A stretch of DNA of 64,000 bases from Numida meleagris (taxonomy: Eukaryota > Chordata > Aves > Galliformes > Numididae), in NCBI RefSeq assembly GCF_002078875.1, contig NC_034424.1:2432092-2496091 (forward strand), given 5' to 3'. Under the pieces are notes generated by a model, which was given only the letters and a program-made list of their open reading frames with translations, ran no database searches and was not told the origin of the DNA. The translations under genes were made by a program, and so were the position numbers. This document shows positions 54,188 to 64,000 of the stretch, piece after piece; positions within the stretch are counted from its first letter, which is position 1, and every line of letters starts with the position of its first letter.

Positions 54188-57100
54188 CTGAAACAAGAAG
54201 GAACAGTGTAAGGGATGAACTGCAGCTTCCCCACCCAACAGCAGGCCTGGGACACTCACTCACATCCTTAAGTAAGCTGAAAGTCTATCTAAAAGGCCTA
54301 TCGGCATTAATAAATCCATTGTAGCCCTTTTCCACTCTTTTCCATCTGCTTTATTTCAGTTTCGAGGGAATCTGATCCGTGGGGCTTGTAGCCCAATAAT
54401 AGGTTTTACTGTATTGATAACTCGTCTACAGCATGAAGAGGAACAGAGCTCTCTGAACAACACTGCAGATGAGGGTCCTGGAGTCAGTGCCTGTATCATA
54501 ACTAGTGACATTTCAGGACAAAAGTAATGAGACACAGAAGATTATCCCAGATAAGGAGTCCAAGAAGGAAAACAGGCAGTAAGAAATAACAATAAAAACA
54601 TAGAAAATGTATTGAACTATAGTGTACTATAGCAAACTTCAAAGGACAGGAGAGCAGGCAGGTGGGCAGGAGGGAAAATAGTACCAGGATAAAAGAAAAC
54701 ACGCACATACACCAAACTGGGGATGGAGGAAAGGGAGAAGGAAGAAAAGGAAATGAAATCCTTTGATCATCAAAGTTCTTCAAGAGAAAGAGTAAGCTTT
54801 TTACCAATAGAGGTGTAAAAAAAAAGTCTTCTTAGCAACAAATAAGCCTTTTCATTAGGCAGCATTTCTCAGTGTCTTATCTTTCATCAGCTATAACACA
54901 ATACCTTGCTTGCGGTTGCACGCACCTGGCTGGGCTGTACTAACTCTTCCCAAAACTCACTCTATTCAGGTAGCCTCAACATTTCCTCTTCCTTCTCACT
55001 CTGAACCCTTTGTTTTTAAATGCCACAAGCCATGGGAGATGAAAGACTTCTGCTGACTTCATGAAGAATCAGCCCGTTACCATGCACAGCGAGAACCTAC
55101 GGCAGCTAATGGACAGACTAAACAAAGCACACCTATTAAACGACATCTTAACGTTTGTTTTTCTTTCTACTCAGTTAAATAGTTAGGTTGGTGACTGGGC
55201 TTTCCCAATTGTAAATTCCTTTCTTCGTGCCAGTAATGGGAGAAACAGCAGTTTATTCTCTAAACACCGCAATTTTGATGATAACTCATTTGTCAAATGG
55301 GAGACTAGCTTCTTCCACTGCTCTGTTTCCCATAAAATGCATGGGATCACTTTCCCATACCATTCCAGCTGTTTTGTGAAAAATAACAGTCATACATTAC
55401 ACACTTCAGTGAAGTAATTTTTGTGTAGACAATGTTGAGCTCACAAAGAGTGAACTTTGCCCCCTTTTATCAGGGAATAAATCAGAAGTAAATACACAGC
55501 AGTGGAGGCTTTTTTCTTGTTGTGGAAAAGCATTCAGCTTTAAGCCATTTCTAACACTTATCCTATTTGTTCAGATATATCTACAGCCTCTGTCTGCACC
55601 AGAGGAGATCACAAGATAGCTAATAAAGAGTAAGAGACAGGGTCCAGGTCTCATTTGTGACTCAATCCCTAATTAGGACTGCAGCTTATGAAACACGCTC
55701 AGGACAATATTTGAAGTGGTGTTTAACCTTTAAGCACGCCCACTTGGAGTCTGCAGACTGCTTTCCAGGCAGTGAGATTCCACGTGCTACAACATTTTGC
55801 CCCAAGACAAGTTTATATATCTGAAATGGGTGCCTGGGCCTCAAGCAGTTATTTAAGGTACAGGTTGCTTAAAAGATGCATCACCTAGCAGAACAAACTA
55901 GAGCGTACCTAATTCTCACTGAACTTCTGTGAAAGGTGATCATCAGTTTCCTTACGGCTTTTTTAATTCCCAGCCTAGAGGAATATGGGTCTTGTTCAAA
56001 CCTAGAAAGCTGATGGTAGTTTTTTTGCTGAGCTTACAGATCATTTTATGATGATACAAACTATGATTTCTGAATATGCCTGGAAAATAAAAACACTTAC
56101 TTTCACTGTGGATGAAAGCCCCATTAATACTATCACTTTTACTGGCTATTCTTTGCATTAGAGTGAGCCAAATATCTCAGCCTACTGATGATACTGGGAG
56201 ATGTAATATATCTTGGCTGACACTCTTTTGAAGTCTATGAAGGGTTGTCTGGAAGAAGCATTCCACAGTTTCTGATCTGTGACCTTTGTATTTTGAAACT
56301 GAGTGCCATGTCTGAGCTAATTTGGATCAGGTGTTTCTCATACCATCTGCCAAGGACCCAGCACAATAAACTAAGCTCCACTGCTACTTCTGAGACCCAA
56401 AGAACAAGACACCTTCACGCAATTATTTATGTGTTAGCAGTATTTTTGGCTAGAAGAACAAAGATGACATCCTTCCATTTAATATCCTTCAAACATGTCT
56501 ACACAACAGCTCAGGCCATGATGGACCACCCAGGAAGCCACAGCCATTGCCAGGCTCAGTAGTTTCTCTGATTTTCCCCCATCTTCTTCCTTTCAAAATG
56601 GTTTACAAGGACTGTATTTAAAAGTTGCAGACATACAACCTCTTGGAGACATCCTTTTCTCTGCAAACATCAGCTGCTGGATTATTTACAGGCACCTAAA
56701 AGTCTTGGAGCAAGAGTGTGCAAAAGAAGATGACTTCTCAACATGAGCTAGGCCTTGTCTCAATGTATAAAAAAAGGAGCTGAGTGATGCTTGTGGTATA
56801 TCTCTCAGATATGCTGAGTAATTTATCTACCCAAGAATGTGTCCTTTTTTACAAGCAATTTGTCAAATAAGACATATTACTCTTCCCCTATGAACTGTGC
56901 CCCTTCGTGTCTTCCTACCATCTTGACTACATCACAATTGCTTCAAAAATCTCAGCAACGATTTCGTGGCTGATCTGCAAAACCTTCTGCTTGTCATGAA
57001 GAACAACATATCCTAAAATCTCGTGTTGTCTCACCTGCTTTTGACAGTGGTTCAGCCACCAGAACAGTAGCAATGAATGAAGTTTGGAATCTCTGCAAGG

Positions 57101-59307
57101 AGAGCTGGATTTTAGCGATGACATTTGATACCATTTGGTCTAGATGTTTTCATGGTCTATGCTACTGTCTCTGCATCATCTAGTTATGTCTAACCTTGAG
57201 GAATTATAGCCAAGAGCATTATAATACAGACCAGAGGATATGACCTGGGCTCTAGTTCTTAATGCAACAAGAGCAGTGCTGTTTCCAGGCCAGCATGAGA
57301 CAGAAGCACTGTGCAGACCCAGCATCTTGCCCTGGTAGAGGCCGTAGAAATGCCCATCAATTCAAGTCAGAAGAGAATTAAGACAATGGATATTTTTTCA
57401 CCCCAGTCACATGGCAAAACTTTCCATCTCCTCCCTATCCTTTTGTCTTGGATGTTCATATTAACTTCAGAATTTCTTTGACTTATGAAAGAAATATAGA
57501 GGCTAAAAATTAAGAAGCTAATCGTGGCATCTATGCAGTGCCAGCTGACCCAGAAAGTGTCAGGGAAAAAACTCCTGAAGAAATATTAAATGTAAATACT
57601 AGATGTCACTTAAAGAGGAAAAAAAAAAAGAAAGAATAAGACTACTCCTAGAAAAACACTCCTTAACATCATGATCACTAGCAAGTAATACTGTGAATAA
57701 CACGTGATGGAAATAAGATGGACAATACAAAGAAAAGGAACAATTTTCATTTCTACTACAACCCCTTTCCTCTGAGAATCTGAAAGTACAACATAATTTA
57801 GCTGCCAAAGACAAGAAAATATTAAGGTTATTTTTTGATTTAGATATTTCCTCTCCCCCTACTGACATCATAACTTTCCCAGGACCTTTCAATTTAATTA
57901 GAAATTTGTTTCTTAATAGAAAAATGTCAATCAATCTTGAAAAAAGCCCAGGGAATCTTGACTCCCAGGGAACACTCAGCAAAGGTAGTATATGAATATT
58001 TTCCTTCCCCAGAGACATATTTGCTGGAAACCAGCAGGAGTGAGAAGCTAAATTAATTTTTGCATGGTTTATAGATCTAGTGTACCACTTTGGTCCGTCT
58101 TGCAAATTCAGGAATGGTAAAGCTGTGAGATTGTTTGTGGGCACATGGAGTGATAAAGATGCAAATGAGAACCTGGTGTGATTTTAATCAAAACAGATTG
58201 CAGCAATGAAGGAAGAGGTGGTAAAAATTATCTCAGCTGTCCTTCAGAAAGGAGGCAGAAGGCTGATTAGCCTTGCTCAGGCACCCTCTACATGTCACGA
58301 CTGGGAAATGAGACATAAGGAAGGCAGAAGAAAGGAAAAAGAGAGAAAAAAGAAAACAGTTCCTCTCCCAGCTGATACTTCTAACATCACAGCAGGAGGG
58401 GATAACATAATGTCAACATATATTGGATTCAAGCACACCTCGCTAACATCTGGATAGAAGTAGCAACATGATGGATTCTGAGAGATGGGAAGACTTCAGC
58501 TGGGGAAGAGCCATATCCCTCTGTAGAAAACACAGAAGGGTGCATTCTAGGGTTTGTTAATTGCTAACCTCAAAACAGCTTTCTTTGATTTGTTAATGGA
58601 AGAAACTTCATGTCTCAGGAATTTCCATCAAGGTGGGATCCTGCCATCTGTTCCCTGAGAACTGAGTATCCAGCAGTGCCCCTGTGTGGGCACTGGCATC
58701 ATGATAACACGGTGCTCTTCTCTTTACCTACTGCCATGCAGACAGAAGAGTCACACCGGGAATTTGATCAGACCTGGGATACTCCTTGTGTGCTGACACA
58801 CGGAATCTGTGCATTTTCTACAAGGAAGAAAAGCAGTGCTATTACAGAGGATTAATGAATGGAAGCTGACCGCCAGAGTGCATTTTTATAAGGAAGGGTT
58901 TCAGAAGGTGCAACCTTTTGAAGAAAATGTGCTAATAATACAGCTTTGCCAAGAGCATGTGACCCTCGAGGCTCCAGGCGTCTCCTCAAACAGATGGATT
59001 AAGTCTGAAGTAAACTGAAGTGTTCTTAAAGAAAGAGACAGTTGGGGACTGCAAGTTTTGACACAGCAGGCCAAAACACAAACAGCTCTGACTTTTCCTT
59101 TCACTGCTGTTTCCATGCATTCATAGCTATAGAAAATCATTTTCTTTCCATTCCCAATTGCACGAGGGCAAAGGAATCAGCAGGGATACTCAGTTTAGGT
59201 CAAGCTACTTTATATCACAGCTAAGAGCTGAAATTCGTAACAGTTCTAAGCTAGCAGCAATGAATCTTTCCAGCACAAACAGCCAAAGCCAAATAATTAG
59301 TTCCTTT

Positions 59308-59373
59308 TTTTTTCCATTATGTTTTTTTTTTCTTTTTTCTTTTTCTTTTTNNNNNNTTTTTTTTTTTTTTTTT
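59308..59373. repeat. T-rich tract with 6-N gap (59351-59356)
   Basis: Long poly-T broken by single A, C and G bases; six N mark uncertain homopolymer length. Confidence 0.9.
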
Positions 59374-59857
59374 GCATTGCAGTCAATCCAATGAGCAGAT
59401 TTTTAAGGCAGCCAAATCTGGAGTAACTCAGAAAATCCACTGTTTTCTCTGAGGCTTACAGAGAGAATGTGTGCTAGGAGAATTTGCAGTTGTTTCAGCA
59501 GCAACCAGACACCACAGATACAAATATGACTTCAGGATGTGAAGCTCCAAAGGGAAATACTCATAATTCAGAAATTTTTTTCAAAGTCTTAAATCAGCTG
59601 CATAAACAGAGGAAAGGATCGGGGAAGAAAGAAAGAAGCCAATTCCCTTATTCTCAAAAGCTCTGTCAGATAAAATGCAGTGTGATAAATTGCAATCCAT
59701 CCAGTCTCCAAGTTGCACAGTAGATGTTCAACAACAGTGAAGAGAGGGAGAAAACGCTCTCTGGACATCAGTATGAAGAAAGGTAAAAAGGAAACAAGTT
59801 CAAAAATTTTAAATATACTTAATTAGGTAAGCACAGCATCTAAACATACATGGGTAC

Positions 59858-59935
59858 TTATAGAGTCATAGAATCCAGGAATGGCTTAGATTGGAAGGGA
59901 CCTTAAAGAGCATCAAGATCCAGCCCACAAATATG
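59858..59935 (-). repeat. CR1 LINE 3' end in TNC intron 1
   Basis: Antisense CR1: AGAGTCATAGAATCC...TTAGATTGGAAGGGACCTTAAAG-AGCATCAAGATCCAGCCC. Confidence 0.87.
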
Positions 59936-62900
59936 GACTTTCTACTATATAAATGATTCAGCTATGTTGAATAACTTCAGAATGAAGGCCCCATGGTGTA
60001 TCCACGTGGGGTGGCAGAAAGCCTTCTTCCAAAAGGTTTAGCAATTAGAGTGAACACATGAAACCTCATTCCTCCACCTTAAGTATGGAAAACTGAGTCA
60101 CAAAGAGGCCGGCACTCGGCCACCTGAGCTCCTAGAAGCCCTGCATTTAGGACTAAGCATTTTAACTGGGGACAAACCCACAGAGCTGAAAACAGGATCC
60201 AATTTTGCGGAACCCCATCACAGCAGTTCAAACACCAGCACCTCCCAGAAGGCATTCAGCACCTCCCAGCCCAGAGCCTACCAAAGTACCAGGCTTTCTT
60301 TTTCATTTTTCTGCCTTCAGGACTTCCATCCTTTTTAGCTGAGAACACACTGGCAGTTGGTGCTTGTTGTGGTTGAGCTCCCACAGCTCAGCTCGGATCC
60401 TGCAGCCATCTGGCTCTCATCTGGGGCTGGCACCGCATGTGTGCGAGGAACCCCGTTCTCAGGGCTAAGAACACAAACATGGGCATGCAGAGATGGGAAC
60501 CTATTTTCACAATGAATTCAGGATTGATTTCTGAGCTCTCATAGATTAGAGTTGTCACATGAAGCCGTTATACGTCCTGGGAGCCTCATCATGCCTCTGT
60601 GCTTATAAATATAACAAATTTTAGACTACCATAAACGAACCCTTCACAAGGACCTGGGGATCATCTGAATTGCAATCAGATGTATACCTCAGGCTGTTTC
60701 AAAGAGAAGCAATACAAACAGATACACAGCTATTTTTTGCCCCATCCAGTCCCTGAGGTCCCACATTAAACACCACTCAGCTTAGCCTGAACTCCTCACT
60801 CCAGTTAATTTTTCATCGGCTCTTAGGTTACATTTCTACTTTTGGGAAGCCGTGCAGTTTCTGGTTCACGGATCCTACTGTACGTCATCCTTAAATAAAA
60901 CCATTTGGATCCATTTTAGCCTCCTCCCATTCTACCTTGGCCGAAAAGCAGCATATAGACAGGACTTTGCCAAGGCTGTTTTAGAAGGAATTTTAATTAA
61001 TTGCTTTGTGTACAATTTAGAATTTAGCAAAGGCTCATATTTCAAAGGCATCAGCATGACAGTGCCACAAAGAGGGAGGAAAAATAACCCACTGAAGCCA
61101 ACATCCATAAAAAACGTGAAAGAGCTACGGTAAATTCTGAATGATAAGCATAAAGGGAGCCCCATGAGAGCCTAAACCTTCAGCTGTACAGTGACTATTT
61201 TGAGTTAAATTAGCATGATTATTCCATTATAAACTACTTTGTTACAACAGTTTTGTATTCTTAGCCATGGAAAATCTCCCTAGGTCTGTCCTCGTTCAGG
61301 ATCTCAGAGAGAGAACAGACATTTCTGAGCTAAGCTAAACAATGAGGTTGGCTGATTTTCAAAGCAGAGCAGAAGTTCAGAGTTCAGAGGTGGTCTCCTT
61401 CCAGTATCAGTAACACCTTTGATCTGTTCAGTGTTAGTGAGCAAACCTCATGAATTAAATGAGAAATGAAGTCAGCTGGCAGAGATACAGCTGGGAGAAA
61501 ATAGCTGCTGAAAACATGCAATAATTAAACAGAAGTGAAAAACAGATTATACGATGAGGTGCCTGCAATAACAGGATATTGAACTCAACGACCAAGAGGT
61601 GCCTTCCAGTTTCATAGTCCTAAAGACTATTTGATTTATGTTTCTTAAGAATTACCTGGCTGATGATGGGAAAAGCAAAGAAATTAAGCCCAAATATACT
61701 GCTGCTGCAGCATTTCTGTCCCACCATAAGCAAAGGAGAAGGAACTCAGAGGAAAGCCAGGTATGGGGAAATGGCAGTGCTGGGGCGTCGGAGATCTGAG
61801 ACTGTTGCTATTTCTGGAATGTGTTTAGCCCAGTCCGTTAACATTCTGATCTCTAATAAGTTTACAGGAGATTTGCATCCTAAACAAGGTGTAAACAACT
61901 GAAACTAAATAACTTAATTCCTTCAGTATCTCCAGTTTCTACTAGAGTGATTCTTCAACCTACTGTGTAGAAGACTTTCTGTCCTCTCAGTTTTTCTGCC
62001 TAAATTCTATGAAAAAAAAAATTGTAATTCTTTGTACCAGAAGTTGTCTCTTACTGTATTTAGATAGTGTATCTACCTCTGTTAGAGGAAGCCAAATGTG
62101 TAAAGCAATAGCAGCCAAGTGGCTACGGTTCTTAATAGGAGGTTTGATCCCAGTCACCTTCTCAACAGGCCACAGATAGACAGCAGACAAGATTGGTGGT
62201 GAAAAGGGCAAATGAGATGTCTTTGGATATTATGTATTCTGGCAAGAGCAGAGCTGCTCTGAGACAGCTACCACGTTGTCTAGGGCTGCTGGATATAAGA
62301 TACTCCTGCTAAGGCCAGGCCGATGTAATTATTTATAGAATAAACCCAGTGCTTCCTTTGGAGCCATTCCAGAGGCCAGCCACCATTAGAGGAAATTAAA
62401 TAACAGACCTGTGTTTAACATTATTAAAAGAAGATTATCCTCATATCAATGACCCGTGTTACTGAAGGAGGTTTACGTTGTGAGTGTGTTCTCCACATCC
62501 CCAGAACAAGGAGAAACAGCTCCCAGGCACAGTCACACAACCTGAATATTAGTTGCAACCTAGGAATGCTCCATCTCAAAACAGAGAAGTGCATGGAAGG
62601 TGGGGGCAGTTGCAGCAATGCCCCCAACCCCAACTGGGACAGCCAGCACTGCAGGCAGCACAGGATGAACCCGCTCCCCTCCCACTCTGCTCGCTGCCCA
62701 GGCACAGCTCCTGCAGGATGCACACGGGGTCACTTCCCTGAGCGCTGCCTCCTGTAGGTAACTCCAAAGCCATACATTCTTGCTGTCATGCTGAAAATAC
62801 CCTGCTGTTCCTACAAGAAATGTAAAAAAAAAAAAGTAAAATGACACACACAGAATGGCCTGAGCCCCTCACTTAATCAAAAAGACCACAGACATCATCT

Positions 62901-64000
62901 GGAATGCCTCAAGAACAAGGGATTGCACCATCTGTTGTCCCACCAACAGGTATCACAACAGGACTCGCATTTATGGGATCAGACCCTAAAGGAACGGCAT
63001 CTGCTCAATCCTAGAAGATCCCGGCTTCTCTTGGCTTGAGTTAGAGCCTTATGGCTATTTAAACACAGTTGTTTTACAGTCAATGTTTATATAAGGAGCA
63101 TCCAACGTGGCATTATGTCATAGTTATATAGAGCCAACCAGACTCAGGAAGAGACCCATACTAAACACAGGAATTAAAAGCTCTTAATGATTCATTTTTG
63201 GTACCACTGGACTTAATACAATTATCCAAGTTCAAACTGAATGAACGTAATTGCTGAGTGACTTAGATGTGTAATGCAGAATCATTCAGTCCATGCTCAT
63301 AACTTGGTGTCTAATTTCTCATGCAATGTATTTTAATTGTGCATAATTAGAAACAAATAACCATTACATCTCAATCTGTCTTATGTGTTGCCTTGCAGCC
63401 TGCTCCCTCCTGAGTATGGATAACATGACTTTCACCAAACACGCCACCAGCTCGTGACTTGGCAGGATGTTGCCATTTCAGTTCATCTTACCTAAACAAT
63501 AGCAGAAATCTTTCCTGCCTTTTCTTGGGGACCATAGTATCTCTGTTTCTACACCTTATCCAGCACAAGCGTGCCAGGCTGCACTGCTCCCTGCCTCCTC
63601 CTCACCATTCATGGGGGCAATACATGCTATGTCTTTGCACAGAGATTTCAAAGCACCTGGCTAGAAAATATCCACATCCTCCCTAAGAGTGGCTGTAAAG
63701 GGGATATTCTAGGAATATCAGTGCTATCAGACGTTAGTGCTGGAAACCCTGAAAGCGCTGAGGCAATGCAATGGTGTCACTCCTTATATTTTGGGGAGGG
63801 ATGCGTGCATTTTGGCAAGGAGCCATACTGGGGAGCTACATTCGGCTCTATAAGCATTCCCAGAGGCAGTTCTTGGCTGCTGAGGCTCTGGGGCACCCAA
63901 CAAAACCAACTCAGACAATGGGAGCTGTGAGCGAAAACCAGACTTGTTTCGTGCCTGCAAACCTGTGCCAGAGCTCGCTGGTTCCAGGAGGGCAATGGCC

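Larger units (their letters stand above)
54188..64000 (-). other. Part of TNC intron 1
   Basis: No coding sequence was recognised. It contains one CR1 end (59858-59935) and a T-rich tract with six unknown bases (59308-59373). A 181-codon minus frame (57599-58144) has no domain features. The non-coding exon 1 and the promoter are either beyond 64000 or not recognisable to me. Confidence 0.55.

Noticed and set aside
57599..58144. 181-codon minus-strand frame in intron 1
   Set aside because: AT-rich, Ser/Phe-rich, no domain; probably chance.
61575..61620. Weak CR1-like 3' phrase (TTGAACTCAACGACC...CCTTCCAG)
   Set aside because: Too short and diverged to separate from chance by eye.
63086..63096. 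CCTTATATAAA on the minus strand as a TNC TATA box
   Set aside because: A single AT-rich motif with no GC-rich promoter, initiator or recognisable exon 1 nearby.

Overview
The window is vertebrate genomic DNA, almost certainly from a bird and probably a galliform close to chicken. It is dominated by one multi-exon gene on the minus strand, tenascin-C (TNC). The avian call rests on several CR1 LINE 3' ends, short AT-rich introns, 13.5 EGF-like repeats and coding sequence very close to the chicken protein as I remember it. I could not run a comparison, so the species is not fixed.

Layout, high to low coordinates (direction of TNC transcription). 64000-54188 is part of the long first intron; the non-coding first exon and promoter were not identified. 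Exon 2 (54187-53595) carries the end of the 5'UTR, the start codon at 54057, the signal peptide and the hexamer-forming coiled coil. One GC-rich exon (52687-51374) encodes all 13.5 EGF-like repeats. Fibronectin type III (FNIII) domains 1-5 lie at 49591-44389. Next comes the cassette region: a decayed FNIII exon (42086-41719), an intact extra FNIII exon with a long Ser/Thr-rich linker (38064-37645), then cassettes A, B, AD2, AD1, C and D (34827-24482). Constant domains FNIII 6-8 are at 20389-16362. The fibrinogen-like globe is encoded by five exons (15277-12247), with the stop codon at 12247-12249. The 3'UTR runs to about 11.1 kb. Positions 1-11080 are intergenic, with CR1 copies, an assembly gap and one orphan ORF between splice-like sites.

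Every exon junction listed has a canonical GT/AG pair and the reading frame is continuous. All intact cassettes are 1-1 phase exons, so any of them can be skipped. With every intact exon the protein would be 2,221 residues. With only A, B and D it is 1,807 residues, essentially the size I recall for the long chicken form.

Most unusual content: (1) an intact, apparently extra FNIII cassette upstream of A; (2) a related FNIII exon at 42 kb that keeps its splice sites but has a frameshift and stop codons; (3) pyrimidine tracts and TGCATG motifs just downstream of several cassette exons, which may control splicing. I found no mobile system, CRISPR array, RNA gene or second convincing protein gene.
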